From Gammaproteobacteria bacterium (GTDB lineage Bacteria; Pseudomonadota; Gammaproteobacteria; Steroidobacterales; Steroidobacteraceae), in contig JABCZO010000011.1 of NCBI GenBank assembly GCA_013289615.1, positions 50,678 through 114,677 of the forward strand: 64,000 nt of DNA, written 5' to 3'. Positions 1 through 8,742 of the stretch are shown here, one piece after another. Every line of letters starts with the position of its first letter. Position 1 is the stretch's first letter. The translations under genes were made by a program, and so were the position numbers. The notes beneath the pieces were generated by a model. That model searched no databases. It had not been told where the DNA came from and saw nothing but the letters and a program-made list of their open reading frames with translations.

Positions 1-2
1 GC

Positions 3-1262
3 GTGCAGCTCGATGAGGCGGCGTTTCCGATCCTGCTGGCGGCGAAGCTGCGCGAGATCGGCGAGGCCGAACTGCCCGGCACCAAGCACATGGTGCGCTC
101 GGCGGTCGGATTCATCGCGCGCACCGGGCCCTCGAGTCCGCAGGATCGCTGGGAGGAGTGTCCGGGCGTCAGTCCATTCACGCTCGCAGCCGCGATCAGC
201 GCACTGGTGGCCGCCGCCCCGTGGCTGAGCGACGAGGAGCGCGACTACGCGCTCAGCATTGCCGACGACTGGAACGAGCGGCTCGAATGCTGGTGCTACG
301 TATGCAAGACCGATCTGGCGCGCCAGATCGGCGTCAACGGCTACTACGTGCGCATCGGCAGTGCGAACCGCAGCAGCGCACTGAGCGGCCAGGTGCAGCT
401 GCGCAACCGCGACGGCGAAACGATCCAGGCCTCGGCGCTGGTGAGCCTGGATTTTTCCTACCTGGTGCGCCTCGGCTTGCGCAACGCCCACGATCCGCGC
501 GTCCAGGACACGATCAAGGTGGTCGATCGGGTGCTCAAGGTGGATACGCCGTCGGGTCCGGTCTACCACCGCTACAACGAGGATGGCTACGGGGAACACC
601 CCGACGGCCGGCCGTTCGATGGCAACGGTGTTGGACGCGCCTGGCCGTTGCTGGTCGGCGAGCGCGGGCACCTGGCGATGCAGAGCGGCGAGGATCCGAT
701 CGGTTACCTTCGCACCATGTGGAAATGCGCCAGCAGCGGCGGCCTGCTGCCCGAACAGGTATGGGACGCCGCTCCGATTCCCGAACTCGAGCTCGCGCCG
801 GGCCGCCCGTCGGGCAGCGCGATGCCGCTGCTGTGGACCCACGCCGAGTTTCTCAAGCTGCTGATCGCGCGCGAACAGCGCCGTCCGATCGAGCTGCTGG
901 CCGCGGTCGAGCAGCGCTACCTGTCCAGCGCGGCCGATCGGTTTGCTGCGCGCGTGGCCGCGACCTGGCATTGGCGCGACGAGGTGCCGGTGCTGATGCA
1001 CGAAACCGGCCGTGCGCTGCTGATCGAGGATCGAAGCGCCTTTAGGCTGCATTTTGGTTTCGACGGCTGGCAGCGGGTAGACGAGCGTGTTGCACTTGAG
1101 CAGCCGTTCGGTTTATGGGCGGTAAGGCTGTCGGCCGCCGAGCTGTCGGGTCCCTCGGAGCTCAATTTCACCCGCCGCTACCAGGATCGCTGGGAGGGCG
1201 TCGATCATCGCGTGGCGCTGGGTCACGCGAACCAGGAACGTGCGCTCATCAGCTTTGGCTAG
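3..1262 (+). CDS. Glycoside hydrolase family 15 (glucoamylase/glucodextranase), C-terminal part
   Basis: The frame is open to the left edge, so this is the C-terminal ~420 residues of a longer enzyme. It matches the (alpha/alpha)6-barrel of GH15 exo-glucosidases, which release glucose from the non-reducing ends of alpha-glucans. The segment QDRWEECPGVSPFTLAA (about residues 47-63 of the visible part) carries the general-acid Glu, and GGLLPEQVWD (about 245-254) carries the catalytic base Glu. The C-terminal beta-rich tail (FTRRYQDRWEGVDHRVAL) is typical of bacterial members. The aquaporin gene starts 3 bases after the stop, which suggests co-transcription. A glucose kinase and transaldolase lie about 8 kb downstream, consistent with glucan use. 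The exact substrate (starch, dextran, trehalose) cannot be told, and the N-terminal domain and any signal peptide are outside the window. Confidence 0.88.
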   Translation: MQLDEAAFPILLAAKLREIGEAELPGTKHMVRSAVGFIARTGPSSPQDRWEECPGVSPFTLAAAISALVAAAPWLSDEERDYALSIADDWNERLECWCYVCKTDLARQIGVNGYYVRIGSANRSSALSGQVQLRNRDGETIQASALVSLDFSYLVRLGLRNAHDPRVQDTIKVVDRVLKVDTPSGPVYHRYNEDGYGEHPDGRPFDGNGVGRAWPLLVGERGHLAMQSGEDPIGYLRTMWKCASSGGLLPEQVWDAAPIPELELAPGRPSGSAMPLLWTHAEFLKLLIAREQRRPIELLAAVEQRYLSSAADRFAARVAATWHWRDEVPVLMHETGRALLIEDRSAFRLHFGFDGWQRVDERVALEQPFGLWAVRLSAAELSGPSELNFTRRYQDRWEGVDHRVALGHANQERALISFG

Positions 1263-1265
1263 CGC

Positions 1266-2042
1266 GTGCCAGCCGACGATCAACCACTGCATGGCCGGCC
1301 GGTACCGTACAACCGCCTGCATCCGCAGCTGTATCTGGCGGAAGGCGCCGGCACGGCGCTGCTGGTGCTGTTCGGATTGTCAATGGTGATCGGGTTCTTT
1401 GGCGCGGGAAGCGAGCTTGCGAGGCTGCTGCCGTCGGCGGCATGGCGGCGTTTCCTGGCGGGCGCCTGCTTTGGCACGGTCGGTGCGCTGATCACGATTT
1501 CCCCGCTCGGCCGTGTCAGCGGCGCACACATCAATCCTGCGGTGAGTTTCGCATTCTGGCTCGAGGGCAAGCTGGCGTGGCGCGATACCATCGGCTACGT
1601 GCTGGCGCAGTTGCTCGGAGCGGTGCTCGGAGCGTGCGGGCTGCTGTTGTGGGGAGCGATGGGATGTAGCATTCAATATGGGGCCAGCAGCGTGGGTGCC
1701 GGTGTGCCGATCTGGATGGCGCTCGGCGGGGAAGTGCTGGCGACGCTGGCGCTGGTGCTGGCGATCTTCATCACCGCAGCGCACGCGAGTACGCGCCGCT
1801 TCACGCCCTGGACCATCCCGCCGCTGTTCGCGTGGCTGGTGTGGTGGGAGGGGCCGTGGTCGGGCGCCAGCACCAATCCGGCGCGCAGCCTCGGCCCGGC
1901 GCTAGTGAGCGGGCACTGGCAGCAGTTCTGGATCTATGTGCTCGGGCCGCTGCTGGGGGCGGGGCTGGCGATCGCGCTGCTGCGGCTTCCGATGCTCGGC
2001 CGGCATCGGGTTCAGGTCGCACGGCTGTTTCATTTCTCATGA
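1266..2042 (+). CDS. MIP-family aquaporin / glycerol-facilitator channel
   Basis: A 258-residue inner-membrane channel with the two half-helix NPA signatures of the major intrinsic protein family: SGAHINPAVSF (NPA at 90-92) and GASTNPARSLGPAL (NPA at 204-206). About six hydrophobic helices surround them. The second signature with NPARSLGPAL, and the absence of the extra Asp of glycerol facilitators after it, favour a water-selective aquaporin (AqpZ type), but this is inference. Translation probably starts at GTG three bases after the glucoamylase stop; the first ~20 residues are hydrophilic. The stop overlaps the start of the following M28 peptidase (ATGA-type overlap), so the three genes are probably one transcript. 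Confidence 0.9.
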   Translation: MPADDQPLHGRPVPYNRLHPQLYLAEGAGTALLVLFGLSMVIGFFGAGSELARLLPSAAWRRFLAGACFGTVGALITISPLGRVSGAHINPAVSFAFWLEGKLAWRDTIGYVLAQLLGAVLGACGLLLWGAMGCSIQYGASSVGAGVPIWMALGGEVLATLALVLAIFITAAHASTRRFTPWTIPPLFAWLVWWEGPWSGASTNPARSLGPALVSGHWQQFWIYVLGPLLGAGLAIALLRLPMLGRHRVQVARLFHFS

Positions 2043-4372
2043 CGGCCGCGCGCCAGCGCGGCCTGGTGCTGACGCTGCTGCTGGTGGCGACCGTGTGGGT
2101 CGGAACGCTCAGCGCCGATCGCGCGCCGGCGTCGAGGCCGGCCGATGCGGCCCCCAGCGAGTTCTCCGGCGCGCGCGCCAGGGCGCTGCTGCAGCGCCTG
2201 GTGGGCGATAACCTGCCGCATCCACTCGGTAGCGCTGCCAACCAACGCATGCGCGAGCGTATCGTCGCGCTGCTGCGGGAACTGGGCCTTACGCCTGAAC
2301 TGCAAAGCGGCGTCATGGTCTGCAGTGCGTATGGCGCGTGCGGCACGCCGACCAATATTCTCGCGCGCATCGAGGGTACGGATGCCGGCAACGCGCGCGC
2401 GGTGCTGCTGGTCGCGCACTATGACTCGGTGGCGGCCGGCCCCGGAGCTTCCGACAATGCCGCGGGCGTTGCGACAGTGCTCGATATCGCGCGCATTCTG
2501 CTCCTGCTGCCAAGGCCGCGGCAGTCGATCATCCTGCTGCTCGACGATGGCGAGGAGCCGGGACTGCTCGGCGCTCAGGCCTTCGTACAGCATCATCGCT
2601 GGGCGGCCAGCGTGACGGCGGCGGTGAACCTGGATGCGCGCGGCACTGCCGGACCGAGCATGATGTTCGAGACCGGCAACGCCAATCGCTGGCTGATGGG
2701 GCTGTATGCTGCTGCGGTGTCGCGCCCGCTGACCAATTCGCTCTACTACGCGGTCTATAAACTCCTGCCGAACGACACTGATTTCAGCGTCTTCAAGGCC
2801 GCGGGCCTGCAGGGCTTCAACTTCGCGTTCATCGACGACGTCGCGCACTACCACACGCCGCTGGATGACCTGCGGCACGCCGATGCCGACAGCCTGCAGC
2901 ATCAGGGCGATAACGCGCTGTCGACGCTGCTGGCGCTGGCGAATGCGGCTGCTGCACCGCCGCCGACCGGCGAAGCGGTGTACTTCGACCTGTTCGCAAG
3001 GCTACTGGTTCGCATTCCACTGCCTTGGGTATGGCCGGCGGCGACGATCGTCCTGCTACTGATCCTGATCTGCGGCGTGCGATTGCTACAGCTGCAGCTG
3101 TTGCGCTGGCGCGCGCTGCTATGGGGTAGCTTCGGAATTATCGCCGCCCTGGCGATCGGTGCGGCTGCGGCCATCGCGCTGATGGAACTGCTGCGCATGC
3201 TTGGCGCGCTCGGCGCGGCCGACGCGCCAGCGCACGCGCGGGCGCTGCAGGCGAGCTTTTCGGGACTGGCATTTCTCATCACGGCACTGGCCGGTGCGTG
3301 GCTTGGGCGCCGTGCGGGCTTCTGGGGCCTGTGGTATCCGGGCAGCCTGCTATGCGCACTGGGGGCGGTGGCGCTCGCGCGCTGGCTGCCGGGCGCCAGT
3401 TACGTGGCGCTGCTGCCGGCGATCGCGGCGCTGCTGGTGCTAATCCCGGCGCTATTGGGCGGCAGCGCGGCGTGCCAACCGGCTGCATGGCTCAGCAGCG
3501 CCGAGCTGGCCGCGCTGGCGGTGTGCGTCGCGACGTTCGTGCTGGTGCTGCCGATCGCCGTGCCGCTGTATGGTGCGCTTGGCGGCGGCAACCTGCCGCT
3601 GCTGACGCTGCTCGTTATCTATAGCGCTTTGAGTCTGGCGGCACTGGTAGCCATCGCGCCACCCAGGGTGCAGCGCAGGCTGATTGAGGTCACGGCGCTC
3701 TGGGTGTCAATCGGACTGCTCGCCGCCACGCTGCTACCGCGCTATACGGCGGAGTCCCCGCAGCGGCTCAACCTGCGCTACGAATTGAATGCCGACACGC
3801 AGCAGGCTCACTGGGTCGCGGTCGCTTCGGAAGGTGGACTGCCCGCGTCGCTGCGGCGTGCGGCCGCATTTGTCGGCGGCGCATCCTCGATGTTGCCGTG
3901 GCAGATCGGGCGCGTATGGGCGGCGCCGGCACCGCCACTGTCCTTGCCGGCACCGGTGTGTTCGTTATTGGGGGTGCAGCGCGCCGAGAGCGGACGGCTA
4001 CGCTACCGGGTGCACATCGGCTCGCCACGCGCAGCTGCGGTGATCGCGCTGGCGTTTCCAGCGCAGGCGCGTGTTGGCTCGCTGCGCCTGGAAGGTACTA
4101 CCGAGCCCGGATCGCCGGACCAGGGCCTGGCCGCGACGCCATGGCGATTGAGCCGTGGCTGGTCGCAGCTGCGGCTGTTGGGCCTGCCGCCGGAAGGGCA
4201 GGACCTGAGCTTCGAGGCTGCCGGGCCGGCATTTGATCTGCAGCTGTTCGATGAGAGCTACGGCCTGCCGGCTCAGGGAATGGCGCTGCAGAGCGCGCGT
4301 CCGCGCGTCGCGGTGCCCTCGCAGGACGGTGATGTGACGATCGTGATGCGCGCCTATCGATTGCAGCCTTGA
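2039..4372 (+). CDS. M28-family metallopeptidase with multi-pass membrane domain
   Basis: I chose the ATG overlapping the aquaporin stop because it gives a 777-residue protein beginning with a signal-anchor helix (residues 8-25); an upstream in-frame extension would only read through the channel gene. The zinc-dependent aminopeptidase domain occupies about 40-360: HYD (127-129), SDNAAG (Asp139), DDGEEPG (Glu172/173), NLDARG (Asp199) and VAHYHTPLDD supply the two-zinc ligands and general base of family M28. Residues about 380-640 are strongly hydrophobic with roughly eight to nine helices, and a soluble C-terminal domain of about 130 residues follows. This matches the Fxna/ERMP1-like architecture, with the catalytic domain expected outside the cytoplasm. 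The natural substrate is unknown. Confidence 0.85.
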   Translation: MTAARQRGLVLTLLLVATVWVGTLSADRAPASRPADAAPSEFSGARARALLQRLVGDNLPHPLGSAANQRMRERIVALLRELGLTPELQSGVMVCSAYGACGTPTNILARIEGTDAGNARAVLLVAHYDSVAAGPGASDNAAGVATVLDIARILLLLPRPRQSIILLLDDGEEPGLLGAQAFVQHHRWAASVTAAVNLDARGTAGPSMMFETGNANRWLMGLYAAAVSRPLTNSLYYAVYKLLPNDTDFSVFKAAGLQGFNFAFIDDVAHYHTPLDDLRHADADSLQHQGDNALSTLLALANAAAAPPPTGEAVYFDLFARLLVRIPLPWVWPAATIVLLLILICGVRLLQLQLLRWRALLWGSFGIIAALAIGAAAAIALMELLRMLGALGAADAPAHARALQASFSGLAFLITALAGAWLGRRAGFWGLWYPGSLLCALGAVALARWLPGASYVALLPAIAALLVLIPALLGGSAACQPAAWLSSAELAALAVCVATFVLVLPIAVPLYGALGGGNLPLLTLLVIYSALSLAALVAIAPPRVQRRLIEVTALWVSIGLLAATLLPRYTAESPQRLNLRYELNADTQQAHWVAVASEGGLPASLRRAAAFVGGASSMLPWQIGRVWAAPAPPLSLPAPVCSLLGVQRAESGRLRYRVHIGSPRAAAVIALAFPAQARVGSLRLEGTTEPGSPDQGLAATPWRLSRGWSQLRLLGLPPEGQDLSFEAAGPAFDLQLFDESYGLPAQGMALQSARPRVAVPSQDGDVTIVMRAYRLQP

Positions 4373-4397
4373 GGCACGGGCGCTGCGCCCGTGCCTC
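4371..4397. terminator. Hairpin between convergent genes (possible bidirectional terminator)
   Basis: A perfect 11-bp stem (GAGGCACGGGC / GCCCGTGCCTC) with a 5-base GCTGC loop begins at the last base of the M28 stop codon and ends 13 bases before the stop of the convergent CsbD gene. There is no clear T-run on either side, so factor-independent termination is plausible but not proven. Confidence 0.55.
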
Positions 4398-4410
4398 GTC
4401 GGTCCCGGCG

Positions 4411-4599
4411 CTAGCGCTGCTTGTTCATCGTGTCCTTGACGTCTTCCTTCAGATCGCCGTAGCTCTTCTGCACCTCACCGCCGACCTTCTGGATCGTTCC
4501 GCGATTCTCAAGATCGGGATTGCCGACGATGCGACCGGCTACTTCCTTTGCCTTTCCCTTCGCTTCCTCGACGCGGCCTTTGACTTGGTCCTTGTTCAT
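4411..4599 (-). CDS. CsbD-like stress-response protein
   Basis: A 62-residue hydrophilic, Lys/Glu-rich protein beginning MNKDQVKGRVEEAKGKAKE, the hallmark of the CsbD family of small general-stress proteins. The chosen ATG is preceded by AGGAG at good spacing; a longer upstream frame exists but has no ribosome site and no family similarity. The central repeat-like GRIVGNPDLENRG and the C-terminal QKSYGDLKEDVK agree with the family. CsbD proteins are induced by stationary phase, osmotic or envelope stress in many bacteria; the molecular function is not known. It sits opposite DUF1328 and BON-domain genes, which are also typical of stress regulons. Confidence 0.9.
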   Translation of the reverse strand: MNKDQVKGRVEEAKGKAKEVAGRIVGNPDLENRGTIQKVGGEVQKSYGDLKEDVKDTMNKQR

Positions 4600-4914
4600 G
4601 ACATCTCCTGTAAGTTTCCCGGGCGCAGGAAGTATGAGCACGCGCGCGCAGCAATCCACGTCCCGCGCCTGAGCTTAGCTCGTCAGATGTTTCTGACTGT
4701 TATGGCAAAACTGCGTCGGACAGCGCCGGAATCGACAATTGGCCGGTGCGTATCAGACGACGCCGACACGGGTATGCGGCGCCAGCGGCAGGCAGCGGCC
4801 CCTGTCAGTTTGTATAACTTCCCGCGCAAAGTCGTGCTTGCAGATCACCGCTTGGGATTGGAGTGCACGACTGTCATTCAATAATGGTACCCACACGGTA
4901 CGCGGGAGACGGTC

Positions 4915-5085
4915 ATGCTGTATTACGCTGTAGTGTTTCTGGTCATTGCCCTGATTGCCGGTGCGCTCGGCTTTTTCGGTGTCGCGGGCGCGGCAGTGGG
5001 CATCGCGAAGATCCTGTTCTTCGTATTCCTGGTGTTGTTCGTGGTTTCGTTGCTGCTCGGGCGCCGCGCGGGCCCTACGGTATAG
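4915..5085 (+). CDS. Small membrane protein, DUF1328 (YtjA-like)
   Basis: A 56-residue protein beginning [20 protein letters not shown], with two predicted transmembrane helices (about 4-25 and 29-48) joined by a short Gly/Ala turn, ending in a basic GRRAGPTV tail. This is the DUF1328/YtjA pattern. GGGAGA lies 7 bases before the ATG. The gene is short and would be missed by a 60-residue cut-off. It precedes the BON-domain gene by 50 bases in the same direction, so the two may be co-transcribed. Function unknown; family members are often in stress or biofilm regulons. Confidence 0.85.
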   Translation: MLYYAVVFLVIALIAGALGFFGVAGAAVGIAKILFFVFLVLFVVSLLLGRRAGPTV

Positions 5086-5135
5086 CGCGCAATGTCCGAG
5101 TGGTCACGGCTTCAAATCGGAAGGAGATAAATTGT

Positions 5136-5753
5136 ATGGATACACCATCACGCCCCGCTCATGTCCGTCGCGCTGTGACGACGATCGGCGCGGCCGCGGG
5201 TCTCGGTCTTTGCCTGCTAGCGAAAGCAGCCAGCGGCGACATGGCGCCGACGGCGCACAGTGACAGCGTGGGCGCGGCGATCAGCGACAGCGCGATCACT
5301 ACCAAGGTGAAGGCGAACTTCCTGGGCGATGATCGCCTCAAGGGATCGCACATCAAGGTGACGACCACCAATGGCGTCGTCACGCTGACGGGATCGGCGA
5401 CCGGCTCGGACTCCAAGGCTGCGGCCGAGGACATCGCGAAGAACGTGGACGGCGTCAAGAGCGTCGACGATGAGCTCACCGGCCCTTCGAGCAGCGGCTC
5501 GATGCACAAGGCCGTCGCCAAGACCGAGCGCGTAGGCTCGGATAGCTGGATCACGACCAAGGTCAAGTCGGAAATCATGGCCGACAGCATCAGCAAAGGT
5601 TTCAAGGTCAGCGTCAAGACGGTGAACGGCGTGGTCATGCTCAGCGGCGTGCTGCCGAACGACGATGCGGTTGCGCACGTTAAGGACCTGGCGGAAAAAG
5701 TCGAAGGTGTGAAGAGCGTCAAGACCTCGCAGCTCAAGTCCTCGGCGGGCTGA
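5136..5753 (+). CDS. Periplasmic protein with two BON domains (OsmY-like)
   Basis: A 205-residue secreted protein. The ATG follows AAGGAG at about 9 bases and opens a basic N-terminus plus hydrophobic helix (residues 10-30, signal peptide). Two BON domains follow: about 48-115 (DSAITTKVKANFLGDD..., then TTNGVVTLTGSATGSDSK and VDGVKSVDDEL) and about 130-205 (DSWITTKVKSEIMADS, TVNGVVMLSGVLPND, VEGVKSVKTSQL). BON modules bind phospholipid or stabilise the envelope, and OsmY is the osmotic-stress model. The open frame extends upstream through the DUF1328 gene but without a plausible start. A strong hairpin follows the stop. Confidence 0.9.
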   Translation: MDTPSRPAHVRRAVTTIGAAAGLGLCLLAKAASGDMAPTAHSDSVGAAISDSAITTKVKANFLGDDRLKGSHIKVTTTNGVVTLTGSATGSDSKAAAEDIAKNVDGVKSVDDELTGPSSSGSMHKAVAKTERVGSDSWITTKVKSEIMADSISKGFKVSVKTVNGVVMLSGVLPNDDAVAHVKDLAEKVEGVKSVKTSQLKSSAG

Positions 5754-6104
5754 GCTGCCCGAGGGGGGCGGCAGCAGCGCTGAAAGGGGCGCTGCTGCCG
5801 CCGGTGGTGCCCAGCCGCAGCATGAAGGCCGCGATGTCCTGCACCACCGGGGCGCGCGCGCGGGCGGGCAGGGACGGCGCCGCCAGCAGGTCCACATGTC
5901 CACGGCCCTCATAGATCCTGGTCTCGACGTGTACGCCTTGCGCACGTAGCGCCGCGGCGAGGGCTGGTGTTACCGACCGCGACCAGCCGGTCGGCGCGGC
6001 CATGCAGCAATAGTGCGGGCGGAGGGGCCGGCCGACAGCGCGCAGGTCACCGCGGGAGCGAGTGCGAGCGTGAGTGCGGCGAGGAGTCGCCGCCGGAAGC
6101 GCAT
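5734..6104 (-). pseudogene. Remnant of a secreted alpha/beta-hydrolase (esterase)
   Basis: Three pieces of one enzyme are visible in three different frames. (1) At 6104 an ATG starts a clean signal peptide (MRFRRRLLAALTLALAPAV...). (2) Around 6030-5960 another frame encodes APPPALLLHGRADRLVAVGNT, the beta-strand and acidic-residue region of alpha/beta hydrolases. (3) From about 5975 to the stop a third frame reads TPALAAALRAQGVHVETR followed by IYEGRGHVDLLAAP, with the catalytic-His neighbourhood, then VVQDIAAFM. The nucleophile elbow and ~200 residues of the fold are missing. I read this as a gene with a large internal deletion and frameshifts. Its 3' end overlaps the BON gene by 20 bases. 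It lies just downstream of the M28 peptidase on the same strand. Confidence 0.65.
5767..5802. terminator. Strong hairpin downstream of the BON gene
   Basis: A perfect 14-bp stem (GGCGGCAGCAGCGC / GCGCTGCTGCCGCC) with an 8-base loop lies 14 bases after the BON-protein stop codon. There is no T-run. It overlaps the 3' end of the decayed hydrolase on the other strand. Likely a transcript end or stabilising hairpin. Confidence 0.5.
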
Positions 6105-6122
6105 CGTGACAGCGGCCTTCGG

Positions 6123-7574
6123 CTACGGTGCCGCAACGCGTGCCAGCGGCTCGGGTAACTGCGCGAGGTAATAGGCCAGCACCGCCATCGTGGCGACCTG
6201 GGACTTGAGGTTTTGCGGATCGACCTTGTCGAGCGTGTCGGCGGCGGTGTGGTGATAGTCAAAATAGTGCCGCGTGTCGAGCAGCGGCGAGAATCCCGGC
6301 ACGCCGGCGCCCTGCAGCGGCTCGATGTCGGCGCCGAGCGCGCCGTCGCGGCGCTCGAGCGCGCTGGCGCCGATCGGCCCTAGGGCGGCCAGCACCGGCT
6401 GCAGCGTCGCCAGCGATCCGGGTGTGACGCTGGCGGCGACCCCGAGCGAACGTCCCGCGCCCTCATCGCTTTCGATAGCGGCGATCTGCGTACCGATGTG
6501 CTGCTTGACCGAATCGAAATACGCCTTGTGGCCGCCGCCACCATTCTCTTCGTTGGTCCAGCCGATGAAGCGGATGGTGCGACGGGCGTGCACGTTGAGC
6601 TGCTGCAACACCTGGATCACGCCGGCCGCGGCCATGACGCCGACGCCGTCATCGGTAGCCCCGGTGGCCAGGTCCCAGGAGTCGAGATGACCGGAGATCA
6701 CCACGTACTCGTCGGGGCGCTCGCTGCCGGGCCAGTCGGCGATCACGTTGGCGCTGTCGACGTCCGGCAATGTCCTGGCGCTCAGCAGCAGCTTCATCGA
6801 CACCGGACCCTGGGCGGCGAGGCGGGTAATCAGGTCGGCGTCTTCGGCGGCCAGCGCGGCGGCCGGGATCGGCGCCTGCTTATCCTTCCAGACCGTCGCG
6901 CCGGTGTGCGGCAACCGATAGTCGGCGCCGCCGACCGAGCGCACCAGCGCGGCGGCGGCACCGAGCGCGGCCGCGGTGGATGGGCCGATGAAGCGGTATT
7001 GGCCGGCCTGTAGATAAGCCGTGCTTGCCTCGCCGTTGTCGGCCAGCCGCTGCTCGAAGCGCGCCTCGAACAACACAATGTTGCCGCGCACCTCGGACGA
7101 TCGCGCCTGCAGTTCGTCGAAATCGTGCACCACGATCACGCGCGCATTTAGCCCGCCAGTGGCAGTGGCCGAGGAGCCGCCGAGCGCCGTCAGGTGCAGG
7201 GCCTGCGTCACACCCTGCGGCCGGCCCGGATAATCGGTCAGCTCGGCGTGCTCATCCCCGCGTACCCAGTGCGTTACCCTGGCGGGCTGCAGCTGCACCT
7301 CGGCGCCGAGCGCGCGCATCGCGGCTGCGACCTGGGCAATCGCGGCGGCCTGCTGCGGCGATCCCGACAGGCGCGGGCCGATGCGGTCGGTCAGCTCCTC
7401 GAGCCGCTGCCAGCTCCAATCGCTGCCCATCGCGGCGTCGCGGATGCGCGCCATCGTCGCCGCGACGGCCGGATCAGGCGCGACCGGGGCTTCGGCAGCC
7501 GCGCTGCCGAGTGTGGGCAACATTGTGGCGCTGGCGGCTGCGAGAGCGGCGAGCGCGGCATGGCGGGGATTCAT
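6123..7574 (-). CDS. M28-family metallopeptidase, carboxypeptidase Q-like
   Basis: A 483-residue exported peptidase. The start MNPRHAALAALAAASAT gives a signal peptide cleaved near SAAAEA; longer in-frame extensions have no signal. Zinc ligands of family M28 appear as ISGHLDSWDLATGATDDGVG (His, bridging Asp), TNEENGGGG (general-base and ligand Glu), ESDEG (Asp) and FDYHHTAADTLDKV (His). The layout, with a PA-type insert before the HLDSWD motif, resembles plasma glutamate carboxypeptidase/carboxypeptidase Q-like enzymes that clip peptides outside the cytoplasm. It differs clearly from the membrane M28 enzyme at 2-4.4 kb. The SDR gene upstream ends 52 bases before it on the same strand, a possible operon. 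Confidence 0.88.
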   Translation of the reverse strand: MNPRHAALAALAAASATMLPTLGSAAAEAPVAPDPAVAATMARIRDAAMGSDWSWQRLEELTDRIGPRLSGSPQQAAAIAQVAAAMRALGAEVQLQPARVTHWVRGDEHAELTDYPGRPQGVTQALHLTALGGSSATATGGLNARVIVVHDFDELQARSSEVRGNIVLFEARFEQRLADNGEASTAYLQAGQYRFIGPSTAAALGAAAALVRSVGGADYRLPHTGATVWKDKQAPIPAAALAAEDADLITRLAAQGPVSMKLLLSARTLPDVDSANVIADWPGSERPDEYVVISGHLDSWDLATGATDDGVGVMAAAGVIQVLQQLNVHARRTIRFIGWTNEENGGGGHKAYFDSVKQHIGTQIAAIESDEGAGRSLGVAASVTPGSLATLQPVLAALGPIGASALERRDGALGADIEPLQGAGVPGFSPLLDTRHYFDYHHTAADTLDKVDPQNLKSQVATMAVLAYYLAQLPEPLARVAAP

Positions 7575-7626
7575 GGCATTCCATCGTAGCCGAACTGGAA
7601 TGCCGGCATTGTAGAAAATCAGCGTG

Positions 7627-8394
7627 CTAGCGCGGCTGCATACGTATCGCGCCGTCCAGGCGAATGGTCTCGCCATTGAGCATCGGATTCTCGACGATCT
7701 GCGCAACCAGCGACGCGTATTCTTCCGGCCGGCCGAGGCGCGGCGGAAACGGTACCTGGCTGCCGAGCGACTGCTGCATCTCGGGCGACATCGACGCCAC
7801 CATTGGAGTCAGGAACACGCCGGGTGCGATCGTGACGACGCGGATGCCGGACGAGGCCAGCTCGCGCGCCATCGGCAAGGTCATCGCGACGATTGCGCCC
7901 TTCGAGGCCGCGTAGGCTACCTGGCCGATCTGACCGTCGAAGGCGGCGACCGAGGCGGTCATGACGATGACGCCGCGCTCGCCATCGGTGCCCGGTGCGT
8001 TGTGCTGCATGGCAACCGCGGCGCTCTTGCACACCAGCGCGGTGCCGACCAGGTTAACTTCGATCAATTTGCGGAACAATTCCGCCGGCATGGCGCCCTG
8101 CCTGCCGACAAAGCGGGCCGCGGTACCGATGCCGGCACAATTGATGGCAGCGCTGATGCCTCCCATCCTGGCGCGGGCCTGCTCGACAGCCGCGTCGACG
8201 TCAGTCTCGCGTGTGACATCGGTGGCGACAAACGCAGCCCGCGCACCCAGCATGCTCACCGCGGCTGCCCCCTGCGCCAGGTTGATGTCCAGCAGGACCA
8301 CCTGGCCGCCGCCCGCCACGATGCGCGCCGCCGCCGCCAGGCCAAGGCCGGAGGCCCCGCCACTGACGATCGCACGAGTTTCAGCAAGTTTCAT
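7627..8394 (-). CDS. SDR oxidoreductase, 3-hydroxyacyl-CoA dehydrogenase type 2-like
   Basis: A 255-residue short-chain dehydrogenase. The NAD-binding motif SGGASGLG (11-18), DIN after beta-2 (acidic residue favouring NAD), NCAGIG (87-92), the catalytic Ser region VIVMTASVAAFDGQ and YAASKGAI (catalytic Tyr/Lys) are all intact. The overall pattern (QVVLLDIN, IGQVAYAASKGAIVAMTLPMA, GVFLTPM) is that of 3-hydroxyacyl-CoA dehydrogenase type 2/HSD10-like enzymes, which oxidise (S)-3-hydroxyacyl-CoA in branched or straight fatty-acid breakdown. Substrate assignment is by family resemblance. It is cytoplasmic and lies upstream of the carboxypeptidase Q-like gene on the same strand. Confidence 0.87.
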   Translation of the reverse strand: MKLAETRAIVSGGASGLGLAAAARIVAGGGQVVLLDINLAQGAAAVSMLGARAAFVATDVTRETDVDAAVEQARARMGGISAAINCAGIGTAARFVGRQGAMPAELFRKLIEVNLVGTALVCKSAAVAMQHNAPGTDGERGVIVMTASVAAFDGQIGQVAYAASKGAIVAMTLPMARELASSGIRVVTIAPGVFLTPMVASMSPEMQQSLGSQVPFPPRLGRPEEYASLVAQIVENPMLNGETIRLDGAIRMQPR

Positions 8395-8560
8395 GGTGCG
8401 GCTGTGCCGCCGCTGTCAGCATTCATGGCGGGCAAATTGAGACCTGGCGGCTATTGCGGGAAGTGTGCATGGCGAGCGAGTATATTCAAGCACCGCACCA
8501 TCGCCCAGTTTGAACATTTTGCGAACCGCTCGCGGCGCGTTAACCAAAGGGGAAATCGGA

Positions 8561-8716
8561 ATGAACATCAATCTGAGCATAGGTCCGGTGATATCGCTGA
8601 TCGCCGGTATACTGATCCTGGTCGTGCCACGGCTGCTGAACTATATCGTCGCGGTCTATCTGATCCTGATCGGACTGGTGGGACTGATGGGCAGCGGATC
8701 CTTTCACGTACGTTGA
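8561..8716 (+). CDS. Small membrane protein, DUF3096
   Basis: A 51-residue protein starting MNINLSIGPVISLIAGILIL with two hydrophobic helices separated by PRLLNY, followed by LIGLVGLMG: the DUF3096 pattern. AAAGGGG precedes the ATG by about 8 bases; an upstream in-frame ATG at 8465 lacks a ribosome site and family similarity. The transaldolase gene starts 27 bases after the stop, so the two are probably co-transcribed. Function unknown. Confidence 0.82.
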   Translation: MNINLSIGPVISLIAGILILVVPRLLNYIVAVYLILIGLVGLMGSGSFHVR

Positions 8717-8742
8717 CCCGATGGTGTCTCAAGGAGTCGAGT

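Noticed and set aside
158..1045. 295-codon plus frame overlapping the glucoamylase
   Set aside because: Arg/Ala-rich reading of the same DNA in another phase; the GH15 motifs lie in the other frame.
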